Shown here piece by piece: positions 36,382 to 47,310 of a DNA stretch of 64,000 nt. Every line of letters starts with the position of its first letter. Position 1 is the stretch's first letter. Source of the stretch: Heterobilharzia americana (taxonomy: Eukaryota > Platyhelminthes > Trematoda > Strigeidida > Schistosomatidae); assembly GCA_944470555.2 (NCBI GenBank), contig OX104127.1, forward strand, positions 132,371,113 through 132,435,112. Reading direction: 5' to 3'. The translations under genes were made by a program, and so were the position numbers. Below the pieces are notes generated by a model. It was given only the letters and a program-made list of their open reading frames with translations. It was not told the DNA's origin and searched no databases.

Positions 36382-37482
36382 AAACTAGCTACATAAAGCT
36401 GAAACGTTCTTGAAGAAGGACAATTTCAGGTACATGTTTTCTAATGACTGGGAGGAATACTTCATAGCTAGGACACTGCCAGTGCACGAACCTCAAAGGC
36501 AGATTTTCCGTCAAATTCCTTTCAGAAATGGATATCATGACAACTCCTGGTTGCATCACACGGGACACTCCCTCGGATCACGTTTCTTTGAACACAGGGG
36601 TCATAACGCGGTGCCGAGTGGTGTGCTGAACGCTCAAATGCCCTACATATCACAAACATTTAACCTGTGTTCAGCTGTGCATCCTAATAATCCTAGTCAC
36701 TGTTTTAAAGACAGATGTATACCCTCTGCCAGAAACTTTCCCACTCGTGAACACCACCAAATTTTTCAGGTCCCGCACACTAATAGTAATAATATTTATG
36801 CCTGAATATACAGGCACACGCCATTGTTACAGGTAGGAATAAGTTTATATACAAATTACATTCATCTTCACGGAAGGTAATCTGAATCCCTACCCGTTGT
36901 CGCTAGGAGATATAAGTGCTGCATGTTCATATAATGGAACATCCCAGCAGAGCAAGTCTGCAGAAACTTTACCAGCTGGACAAGTGGAAGTATCGTCTTC
37001 GCATTAACAAAGAAACAGGTTCGTATCTAGACATCACAGGTATTACCTGGAGAAAAATAAAGCCTGAAGCTAATACTTCCATCGTAACAGTTTGTACTTT
37101 TTGCTTGAGATAATGGTGAAAAGTTTATGAAGGAATGTATGCATGAATTGTTTACTTATTGTACTGCATTGATGGTTCCAAGACCATAATTCATACATCA
37201 TAATACCAATCCGTGACAAAGATTCACAATCTTGATGAATATTATGACTGATAGCCAAATGTCTTCACTTTTCCAACTCCAGCATCCAGAAGCAATAGAC
37301 TTGTTTAAATTCGCTAAATGGGCTTCCAGAACATCTTGTTCTTCGTTTTCACAGGTCGTGACAGCCTTGTAGTTCATGAGTGTTGGACTTTGCTGGTCAC
37401 TTTTATAATGAGTGAATCCTAGATTTTGATAATAATGAAGTTGTAGTCCAGTGAACATTTTTTATTTCTGCTTGTTGTAGTT
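36382..37482. repeat. 1.10-kb inverted duplicate B, left arm (partner 44582-45683)
   Basis: The reverse complement of 44582-45683 matches with a few substitutions and a single T5/T6 length difference. The ends are sharp: AACTAGCTACATAAAGC on one side, GCTTGTTGTAGTT on the other, so only the five terminal bases AACTA are inverted. It contains an 86-codon minus-strand ORF (37198-37458) whose ATG lies 24 bases from the end, and a plus-strand frame 36410-36805. In the two loci it lies at different positions relative to the CR1-like RT, which suggests an independent unit or a recombination product rather than a fixed part of the LINE. Function unknown. Confidence 0.8.
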
Positions 37483-37699
37483 AGGCATTGTGAAGGAAGT
37501 AAAGCTGTGATCTTATAACTCAGTATGTGATTTAGGTACTATGCTTCCTCGGAACTTAACGTTAATGGATTATCATCAGTCCCTCGTATCCAGATGTAGG
37601 CGCTCGGTTGACCTTTAGCATAAGCACACACATACCACTGGGGCTGGACTGCTTTTATTCGAAGTGACGATCCACCCAGTACTTGAAAGTGACACAGTT

Positions 37700-38020
37700 A
37701 TCTTCAGCAATATGTATGCTCCGGATAGGATACACGTTCAGAATATTCAAAGGAAGTTTACCGGCCATGTACTGGGCCGTCGTGAAGAACTTGATCATGA
37801 GGGAAGGTGTAAGATACTGAAAATTGACCCACTTTGACTGAGACGCCTTAGGCTCAACCTTAACCTATTTTCCCGCCTTTTGCGTGGCATAACTGATGTC
37901 TATCGCTCTTCTGCTTCCAAGCCTATGTCCTCATACAATCCGAGCAATCGTGGACGTACTGCGCCTGTCGAAAAACACCCCCCCTAAACTTAGGTCAAGA
38001 TTCTTTATGACGCAGTACAG
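37700..38020 (+). pseudogene. CR1-like RT C-terminal domain remnant
   Basis: Plus strand near 37706-37890 reads VQNIQRKFTGHVLGR then REELDHEGRCKILKIDPL, stop, LRRLRLNLNLFSRLLRG. This is the ...VQRRFTK...YEERL..L....LE.RR.R.DL...YK...G pattern at the end of CR1/jockey RTs. Duplicate B separates it from the RT core. Broken by stops. Confidence 0.75.
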
Positions 38021-39485
38021 CAAGTTACGGAATAAGCCCACACACTGTGTTCGCACTTGCACGTCACCATCTCAGTTTCAACACCTACCCAACGAATTCC
38101 TTCAGTTCACAGATATCCATAGATTTCTTGTCATTCGTCTTATATCCACAAATACGACGTATAATGGAGCCATCTACAGGTAATCATGGTCGAGCCACTG
38201 TGTCCACTTTGGACGTTCTTGGACCTCCAAATGTGTGAATCAGAGTTACTGAAGTCCTTAACTTCCTCCTACACTGATGGGTTCACGATTGCATACAAGG
38301 GTATGGGTAGCGAAACCTCCCTCCGGTATAAGGAACCTAATGTATACCGTCTTCCTTTCAAGGGCACTACGACAGGCCCCAAACGCGGAATATTTTGAGA
38401 ATCTTGCAATGAAAAAGCTATGCGGTTGGCCTCACATACGTGAAAATGTACATGAAGTCCAAATAGGTCTAAAAGCATAGGAACTCCGCTCTTCTCCAGT
38501 TTGGATAACGTAGTAAGTCCGCTTTCCATATCTGCTCATGCTTCTTTCTTTTCTTGTTTGCGGCGACAGCCCCATGACAACACTTGGTGCTGAATTTCAA
38601 TCTGAACACAACTACTGAGTGGAAACAATACCTGTGACGTCAAGGATTATTGGACCGCCCCCACTTTTTCGCGGTTTATGGACGGTCTTCACGGTTATCC
38701 CACCCGCTGGCCACGATTCTTCAAGCAACAAACCGCCTAACCGTTCACAATAGTCATAGCAGCATAAATATTTTGAACAAATGGTTACACCAGAGACCAG
38801 CCTACCTAGTGGTTTGGAACACGACTTTCCTGCAGTAGCTCCACGCTACACGTTTTCTGGTACTCTGTACCAGGCGACCTTTCACATGAAAGTTAACATA
38901 TATCAGATACACTTCTCGAATGATTCTGCCTATGTTAATGCAAAGGATACCCGAAGTCTATGTAGAACTACTGCCGCCTGGACTGCTAACCTATCTTCGT
39001 TCACTGCTACAGGTGTTCTCAGTAGAATTAATTTATTTTACTTTTCAGCGTAACATGGTGAGCTGGAAATGCATTGATTTAGACACTCACCTTGGTTATA
39101 TATCTGTGGATACTTTAACGGTACTCCAGATGACTTGACGTGTAAATTATTTAATAATAAATAATTTGCAGGCCCTAGGGAATAACTGGTTTGACGAGGC
39201 CCGTAAACTGGTATCTCTCATGCTAAATCCATTATATGAGGATAATATTTATTATTATCTAAATTTCAACAATCCGTGCCCGCTGAAAAGTGATATTCTA
39301 TTGTTTGTTTCATAACTAGTGGGATCTTTTGATGTTTTCGACAGAGTTTAATGACATACCATCTGCAACATCCAGGACTTGTAAAATCCTCCGGATTTTT
39401 CGTCATATATCAATGTGAGGATGCCCGTGAACTGACTTCTCCCATGTCAACTTACCAACGTGAGAATAAAACATTTATTTATTTG
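38021..39485 (+). mobile_element. Probable 3' end of the second CR1-like element
   Basis: The region follows the RT C-terminus and ends with GAGGATGCCCGTGAACTGAC..., then GTGAGAATAAAACATTTATTTATTT (39458-39482), the same terminal block as 30211-30232 and, inverted, 41987-42008. A perfect 10-bp AT hairpin occurs at 39144-39167. Most of the interior is diverged beyond confident alignment with the 28565-30232 UTR. Confidence 0.55.
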
Positions 39486-39885
39486 TGTCAGCGTGGACTT
39501 TTATCCGGCAAAACATCGAGTCATGTAAACAGGTCAAACATGTTGGTTGTTTGTGGCGCAAATATAGAAGGGTGAGTGCTCTTGACACATTTCACGCACC
39601 AATCGTAAGATGCCCAATAGTAAGTTGCCCAAACACCATACATTAACTGGGTGGAGTTCGTGTATGGAGGTCCAAGCAGATGCCTCGATGAAGACGTACT
39701 TTTGTCTTTCCGAAGGCGTGCCAGTTCAAAACATATTCAGTGCAACGCGCTTTGATGTAGGGTAGACAATCACTTCAGGACTTCATTTGCACACATCAAG
39801 GACGGTAAGTAGCTGACCCACCGCATCCACCGCTACTGGCCAATACTTTTTAGGTCTCATGCGTGCGAACAAAATTACAGTTAAC

Positions 39886-40870
39886 AATAATAAATATTTT
39901 GTTTTCATATTAGTAATTTAACAGGAGAGAAGCCAGTTTACAGGCATCACCACATTGATATATGTTGGAAAATGTACAAGATTTTACGGGATCTAAATGG
40001 TACGGAATCGAGATCATTAAATTAGATTAAAAACATCAGAAGATAACACAAGTCATGAAATGAACAAGAAAATACAACTTTTCAGCGTATACGGTGTTAA
40101 AGTTTGGGTCGTTTTCAGTCGTACTTTCTTTTCTCGTCATCAGTGGCACCAAGGTTGCGCGAAATTCTAAATTTCCGTTACAAGCAGTCGACTTGTTTGA
40201 TTCGTCTTCGCGATGCCCCGTCACGCCAGATAAACGTCTATTTTACCATAAATTCTTATGCTTATGGCTTCGAGTACCAGAAGAACCCACACTGACGATG
40301 TTGAGAACCTGTAGGTTCCCACATAATCACGTAATCCAAGTGAATATCTATTCAAGTGTTATCATTTACAACAACATAGATTTATGCCATCAGAATTAGA
40401 TATTGTGGTGCAAAGGAATAAGCATTTGAAAAAATCTGCGGACCAATGGCACTGAGTTTTCCATACTGTTCACGTTAAAGTATGCAGCGTTGTCAAGGAC
40501 GTATATTCACTGTTAGATGAAGTACTAGAGAAGTCTGTTTCATAGCATTATTGTGAATATGTTCACTTTAAAGTTAACAGGTGAGTTGATCTTCTGGATT
40601 TTACTGCCTGTCCAGATTTTCGATGCCATTATGACCGTCCAGAAATTTGAGTAATTCGAGGATTCATATATGTTCATATGGTGAGAGGGTCAAATGAGTG
40701 AATGGTACTGGTAATTCTTGCTTATTGGACAGTAATTTACGTGGGAGCATAGTTTCATTGCTTCGAAAAGAAGTGGAATGTTTGGAATTGGCAACGCATG
40801 TTCCTCATTTGTGTCCTGTTGTCATCGTTAAAGGTTATCTTGATGATGTGGGTATTCGAGGAGCCAAGTT
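39886..40870 (-). mobile_element. Diverged CR1-like 3' UTR copy (minus)
   Basis: Read inverted it follows the UTR of 41987-43651 in order: GGCATCACC...AGAAGCCAGTTTACAGGC, GAACAAGAAAATACAAC, TTCTTATGCTTATGGC, CAAGTGAATATC and CAAGTGTTATC, each with many substitutions. It is a third, older member of the family, with tail around 39886 and no coding sequence recognised. Confidence 0.6.
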
Positions 40871-41282
40871 AAGCCTTTCGATTGTTTAGCGTTCAGATTT
40901 CCGGAGAATTCGGTACGTTTTCATCACAGTCCGGTTTCTTCACAGTCTAATGATTTCATCGTGTTGCAACCATCTGAGGTTCTGGTAGAAAAACAATGAA
41001 AGCAGGTATAGCCTCTGCACCTTTGAGGTTGGAAATCGTTTATATATTGAGAGTTTCATTGTCTCTGGACAGGATGGGAGATGCACGGACATGCCGGCTA
41101 TCAGGAAGCGCAAATTTACGCTAGAATGAACTGTATGATGGGGAACTTATAGAGGAGGTTGGAAAAAAAGGGCGAAATTTGTGAGGAACGACGGAACTGT
41201 AACGGAAAATTGATCTGAAAATCCCTCCCGATCACCCTTATTTGATTATATCGACATTTATTTTAACCTTTTTACCATCATT

Positions 41283-41741
41283 ATGGATGGTGCACCTTTG
41301 ACCCTAGCCGGTGTAATGTCATTTACTTGTTCAACTGTCTTATTTGACTTTACACTCGGTATTTGCCTTTGTATGCTTGAGACTTACTATGAACGTTTCA
41401 CTTTCCTATTATGTGACGCTGGACTGTTGACAAGGCAATGTTGTTTTACTGCGCCCGACATTTTGTTTTGGTTCAACTTACGGTTGTGCTGTGACTTGAC
41501 TGTTTGTCTTTTGACTGTCTACTGGGAACGTTTGCTTGTTGATTTGATTCCTGTAGGCAGAGTTTTGATCCCTTTTGTCGGGAATATTCCTATTGACCGA
41601 CAGGTACTTAACAGTTGCATTTGTTTAACCAGTTTTTACCGTGTAGCACGTATTTGTACCCGAGAACGTTTTGAACTGTATAGTTACCCAAAGGCACTGT
41701 TGGGGTATTTTTGTAATTTTGACAAGTTATTGTTGCTTTGA
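41283..41741 (+). CDS. Orphan 152-codon ORF, hypothetical
   Basis: The frame has ATG context ATTATGG, no interruption over 152 codons and no recognised domain. The product would be hydrophobic and cysteine-rich (about nine Cys). The strand is strongly T-rich and A-poor, which lowers the chance of stop codons and can create long frames by composition alone. It lies between two CR1-like 3' UTRs in a region with no other feature from 40871 to 41986. It may be spurious. Confidence 0.2.
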   Translation: MDGAPLTLAGVMSFTCSTVLFDFTLGICLCMLETYYERFTFLLCDAGLLTRQCCFTAPDILFWFNLRLCCDLTVCLLTVYWERLLVDLIPVGRVLIPFVGNIPIDRQVLNSCICLTSFYRVARICTRERFELYSYPKALLGYFCNFDKLLLL

Positions 41742-41986
41742 TAGTACCACAGATTTTGTTACGAATCTACTATTGAATTACTACAAACCGTGTTTTGACA
41801 TTTTGATCCAACCTTTGACTGTGCGTCACTCGCGGAAGTTAGGAAGCTATACAATAGAACGCAGGAACTAGTCAGATTCACGTCAGTTGGCACCGCCCAG
41901 CTAATTTCCTCCTTCAGGCCAAGACTGTTGGATTCTGGCCGCTACAGGAACTGTGAGGCAGGAGGAAGTATTTGTTATTGACATCT

Positions 41987-43651
41987 AAATAAATAAACAT
42001 TTTTATTCTCAGGCTATGAAGCTAACATGAGGGAAGCCGGTTTACAGGCATCATCAAACTGGCAATTGCGGAGAAACCCAAAGGGTTTGAGTAGTGTTGA
42101 ATGGTGCAGAAGGGGGACATTAAACTCTAACGTGATGTCAAGTGTCTAAAAGTTATGAAAGGAGCAAGAAAATATCACTTTACAGTACATACACATCGTT
42201 GTGAGTTCATATCACTCCTACTCACAATTCTTTTTTCACACTAAATTGACATCAAATCGGCACAATATTCGGTGATTGCGTTTGGGTAGTCGACATGATT
42301 GACCCGTCTTCAAAACCCTATTTTTCGTCACTTAAGCGTCTATCTTAACAGCAATTCTTATGTCCGTAGCTTTATTCACCAAAAATAACCCCCTCAGTGA
42401 TTTCAGGAATAAGTAAGTATCCATCCATTCATTTAATCCAGGTGAATATCCAAGTTTAGGCATTTCCCACCCTCCAAGTGTTATCTTTCCAAACAGCTCA
42501 GATTGATAATGCTGAAAGTATTTGTTGTGGTGCGAATAATTAAAGACTGGAAGAATCATCGTTCAACAGTGGTGAATTTTACTTGTGTAAAACTTCGTAG
42601 ACTTTACATAAAAGTATGCAACATTCTCAAGGAGATGCATTCACCGCTAGTCGACTCCTATTAGATGGATTCATACAAGGCAATGTACTGGAGAAATCTG
42701 TTGCACAACATTATCATGGATGTGTAAAGTGATCTCCTGGATATGGTTGGTTATCCAGGTTTCCGCCACATTTGTGACGGACCAGAAATCGGAGACCATT
42801 TATTGTGCTTGAGGTTTCGTATGTGATAGCATTTAGGCTACTGGTACGGAAGTTAATTGATTGTGAAGCCGTTCAAGAAACAAGAAATCGGGGTAAGCCA
42901 GTTGGATGATTCTAACATCAGTTTGCAATATTACGTACAAAGTAGGGTTTTCAGTAAGTTGATACCCTTTGGTCAAGTTAATGCTTGGGGTTTTCTCGTC
43001 AGGTTGATACCGAAAAGAGAAGAGAAAAGAATGCGTAAGGAGAAACTGAACAATGAAATACCACGTAAACAGACTGGGAAGAGCGTTCTTGTCGTTTTAG
43101 AGTCATTCGAACTGTGTGCAAGCTTCAATTTATGCACATAGGAATGACTATTCCTTTTTTCTTACATGAAGTTCACGCGGGTTATTGGATAGGCAGTTTT
43201 TGTTGGCAAACTTGAGTGAAACACTGGTTATGCATTTGTACTGCACAATCCAACCGGATGAACTGGCAATCCCCCACCCCCCCCCCATTGTGAGTCCTTT
43301 GAGGCAAAAGGCACTTGAGATTAATGATAACCTTACTCTATACGTTTAGAGGTCCTGGTATGTTTCCACTAGCCCAGAACGTATAGATAGTGCCTGGGCG
43401 AGCGATAGACTCATCATGTCAGGAGCTTATTAAGTGAGGAACGAAAGACAGATGATGGGCCTGCAGTGCGTATTTCCTCATTAAGGCTACTCCAGGTGTG
43501 AGAGAACTTATTGGGGAAGAGAGTTTCTCGCAATTCGGTCCTACAACACTCATTTTCAGCAAATAGACTGTGGTTACGTAAATAGTGGATGGATGTTACA
43601 ACTACTCGAATTTCCGGGCCACATAAGTGCATTTGCTTGCGAAGTAATTTA
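41987..43651. repeat. 1.67-kb inverted duplicate A, right arm (partner 28565-30232)
   Basis: See the left arm for the comparison. On the minus strand it comprises the last residues of a CR1-like RT ORF (43414-43651) and the complete 3' UTR, ending at 41987 with GTTTATTTATTT. The antisense frame 42857-43141 (94 codons) is identical in amino acids to 29075-29314 over 79 codons only because the DNA is identical. Confidence 0.9.
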
Positions 43652-44460
43652 TGGTGATGTATAGTATTCATTCCAAGGAGCTTCTTCCGGGTGCTTTCAG
43701 TGCTGGCATGTTGCATGTGGAGAAGTTGTGTAGGCTGCTGTTGGCTCGTAATTTTCCTAATGTAAGTTGGCTTTGTACCTCTTCAATTTTTCCCTCGTTG
43801 CTCATGGGATATCCACTTATTATATACGGGCAGTATTCCGAAATTGGATGCATTCTCACTCTGTAGAGTAGGACGCTTTATTCAGTAATATTAAAAGTTA
43901 CGGTTGATGCATTCAAGGGGTCTTAGTGGCTTAGGCGCGATACAAGCCGTTTGTTCGGGGAATGTTAGGTCACTGGAATACCCAAGACCAAGATTTAGCA
44001 CTGGAGAACGTCTAGGTAGCTTTTGCCGACATACTTCTGGAGATGCCTCTAGGATATCGCTGCCTATGCTGGGCTGGTCACGTTTATCAATGTTGAACTT
44101 CAAATATGACTCGTCACACCACCAGGCAACTTCAACTAACTCCTGTTAAGCAGTAGATAGAGTATTGCCTGGTTCATAGGTGTGGAATGAGTATACAACC
44201 TTGGGGCCATCAGCGGGTAGGAATGTTTCTTCTGGAGTGAAGCACTTGCACACACTATTAATATAAGTTATGAACAACAAAGGTTCAAGGACACTACCCT
44301 GTATAACCCCGCTGGTTATGAGCCTAGGTTTAGACCGCATAGAATTTACATTAACGATTTGACCACAATAACGAACATACGTGAACATAGAAAACACTCT
44401 CCTTGTTGAAATTCTTGCTTTCTCCACCTGCTGCTTTGTCTGTTTTTTTCTCGTTGTAGA
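43652..44460 (-). pseudogene. CR1-like RT core and C-terminus, decayed
   Basis: Minus strand. Frame 44146-44427 contains SGVIQGSVLEPLLFITYINS, the SGVPQGSVLGPLLFLLYIND block of CR1/jockey RTs, followed by ...FLPADGPKVVYSF where the catalytic FADD has been lost (PADG). Frame 43891-44103 and 43668-43859 (RMHPISEYCPYIISGYP, then EVQSQLTLGKL) match the RT C-terminus. The last part continues into duplicate A. Inactive: the catalytic aspartates are not intact and frames are broken. Confidence 0.75.
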
Positions 44461-44581
44461 AAAGTAATTCAGTACTAAACGTTGGCTGTGTTGCCGTCGA
44501 GAATTAATTACCTAAGGAACAGACCATGGCTGAAACTACCCTTCATAGAGGGTAACCAGCTTTACCAAGTTCAGAATACCG

Positions 44582-45683
44582 AACTACAACAAGCAGAAAT
44601 AAAAAATGTTCACTGGACCACAACTTCATTATTATCAAAATTTAGGATTCACTCATTATAAAAGTGACCAGCAAAGTCCAACACTCATGAACTACAAGGC
44701 TGTCACGACCTGTGAAAACGAAGAACAAGATGTTCTGGAAGCCCATTTAGCGAATTTAAACAAGTCTATTGCTTCTGGATGCTGGAGTTGGAAAAGTGAA
44801 GACATTTGGCTATCAGTCATAATATTCATCAAGATTGTGAATCTTTGTCACGGATTGGTATTATGATGTATGAATTATGGTCTTGGAACCATCAATGCAG
44901 TACAATAAGTAAACAATTCATGCATACATTCCTTCATAAACTTTTCACCATTATCTCAAGCAAAAAGTACAAACTGTTACGATGGAAGTATTAGCTTCAG
45001 GCTTTATTTTTCTCCAGGTAATACCTGTGATGTCTAGATACGAACCTGTTTCTTTGTTAATGCGAAGACGATACTTCCACTTGTCCAGCTGGTAAAGTTT
45101 CTGCAGACTTGCTCTGCTGGGATGTTCCATTATATGAACATGCAGCACTTATATCTCCTAGCGACAACGGGTAGGGATTCAGATTACCTTCCGTGAAGAT
45201 GAATGTAATTTGTATATAAACTTATTCCTACCTGTAACAATGGCGTGTGCCTGTATATTCAGGCATAAATATTATTACTATTAGTGTGCGGGACCTGAAA
45301 AAATTTGGTGGTGTTCACGAGTGGGAAAGTTTCTGGCAGAGGGTATACATCTGTCTTTAAAACAGTGACTAGGATTATTAGGATGCACAGCTGAACACAG
45401 GTTAAATGTTTGTGATATGTAGGGCATTTGAGCGTTCAGCACACCACTCGGCACCGCGTTATGACCCCTGTGTTCAAAGAAACGTGATCCGAGGGAGTGT
45501 CCCGTGCGATGCAACCAGGAGTTGTCATGATATCCATTTCTGAAAGGAATTTGACGGAAAATCTGCCTTTGAGGTTCGTGCACTGGCAGTGTCCTAGCTA
45601 TGAAGTATTCCTCCCAGTCATTAGAAAACATGTACCTGAAATTGTCCTTCTTCAAGAACGTTTCAGCTTTATGTAGCTAGTTT
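44582..45683. repeat. 1.10-kb inverted duplicate B, right arm (partner 36382-37482)
   Basis: Carries the 86-codon ORF (44606-44866, plus) with one visible residue change (Leu5 to Pro) against the left arm, and the minus-strand frame 45281-45655, which ends early because of the T6 run. Here B lies upstream (in LINE sense) of the RT core, unlike the left locus. Confidence 0.8.
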
Positions 45684-46005
45684 TCGCCTGCGCGTCCGGG
45701 TTTTCTGTCACCCGGCTGGTTTTTATTTTTACGGCGACCTTAGGGAGGATGGTGCCAGTAGTTCTCTTTTTACGAGCGACTGAAGTATTAGGTTCACCCG
45801 TAGCTAGATTAGATTGGGACAGTTGTACCGAGGAGGAGGAGGAGGTAGGTTCAACGGAACTGCCGGCCGTGTCAACACTTTTGGATGGTCTATTTGTGCA
45901 CACAGTAGCCTCTATGTTTAAGGGTGATGAGCTGGTCGGCCCACTTTTTCCTTGTTTTCCGTGTTGGTATGCGGTTTTGTGTCGTACGATAGCAGTATTT
46001 ATTTA
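45652..46005 (-). pseudogene. Basic, Ser/Thr-rich frame, possible LINE ORF1 fragment
   Basis: Minus strand 45652-45903 encodes a low-complexity stretch (SVEPTSSSSSVQLSQS and KIKTSRVTENPDAQAKTS) rich in Ser, Thr and Lys. It lies upstream, in LINE sense, of duplicate B and the CR1-like RT core, where ORF1 would be expected. The GAGGAGGAGGAGG run at 45832-45846 creates the serine tract. Assignment is by position and composition only. Confidence 0.3.
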
Positions 46006-46640
46006 TTTATAATTTATATGACTTTTGACGCCAAACGAAGTAGTGAACTTGAAAGTCATGGGACAACTGGACCGTGTTGACATTTTGCGAGGTGCTTACA
46101 GTCACAGTGTACTCCTGTCATGCCGCATGAGTTTAACACGTTTGTCTTAACTACATCCAAGGGTAGGTTATCGGGTATGTTATAAAGAATGGCCTGTTAA
46201 GACGACTATAATCTCTTCATTACCTCCGTTGCCAAATGGTCTATTAAGCTTTCTGCTTTCCCCATATGGTCCTAATCTAAATTTTCATGCTTCCCCAGAA
46301 GATATGCTAATGGTTGGAAATCCTCAACTATCCTGCGGATCTCTTCTATCATGGTTTTAATATTATCTATTTCTTTCCTGGGTTCGTTAATACTGCTACT
46401 CATGACTGATGTGATGTCTTCAGTTCTGACGAAAGGCTTGGGGCAAAGCACTTCATCGGGATCTCATGCATGCGGAGTAATAATGCTTGTCATACAAAAG
46501 AACACTAGGATGATTAAGCCTCTGCCTTTTCTCACTAAAGTAGTCAATTTTAGAACGTCTAGCCTTAGATTTTCCCATTTAAAAGGACGCCTAAATCGAA
46601 ACGTAGCGTTCAAATAGAAAAACAGCGAGGGGCTGTAGGT
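46006..46640. other. No recognisable gene
   Basis: No motif-bearing frame. The TATTTATTTATAATTT stretch at 45999-46014 resembles the CR1-like tails but lacks the AATAAA block. Confidence 0.4.
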
Positions 46641-47310
46641 AGTATGCCGAAGCGTCGGTAACGCAGTATATGAGGGGAATAGTGGAGGTTTCTGGGACCT
46701 GCTTTAAGCAAAGTTAATGCTCATCGACTCTCAAATTTATTTGCCTGGCTGTTTCCTCTACATATACTGCAGACACTTTGAACAGATGAGATGGAGCACA
46801 GTTAGCTGCCTTTTGGCAATTACTGATCAGTTGGCAGAAAGAGTGACTCAAAACATTTACCGTCAGCACCAGTCCCAACTCCATTATTTTCGCATCAACA
46901 ACAACACAACCTGGACTGATTTGATTCATTATTACTATTATCATCATCATCATCGCCATCATTACTACCACTTATTTCCACTCTGTTCCGGTAAATCAAT
47001 GCGAAGAAAATCCGCTAACACTATCCACCACTTTATTCCAACTGAAATTGTATACACATCCACCTCATCCTTCCCAAGTTGTACTTATAAAGTTACTGTC
47101 ACCAGTGACCTTTTTGTCTGAAATGTGCAATCAAGACGAATGTGAATTGGAGTACATATAAACATACACATATAACAAACATACGCCATGCAACAAAAGA
47201 CATACAATATCACATTGAAGGACAAGTTATCACGATTTAGAAAGCCAATGACTATGCGAAGGGGATTGGACAGGAAGAATAAATACACTTTTTTTGAATT
47301 CATTTATATA
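46641..47310 (+). other. Unassigned sequence with (ATC)n run, possible repeat leader
   Basis: The frame 46717-47121 (134 codons) contains a His/Tyr-rich tract produced by an (ATC/ATT)n run at 46925-46970, which looks like microsatellite rather than protein. The sequence resembles a retroelement leader in style, but I have no second copy in the window to prove it. Confidence 0.3.

Noticed and set aside
42857..43141. 94-codon frame repeated at 29075-29314 with identical residues
   Set aside because: Identity follows from the near-identical DNA of the inverted duplicate; it is antisense to the LINE 3' UTR and has no domain.
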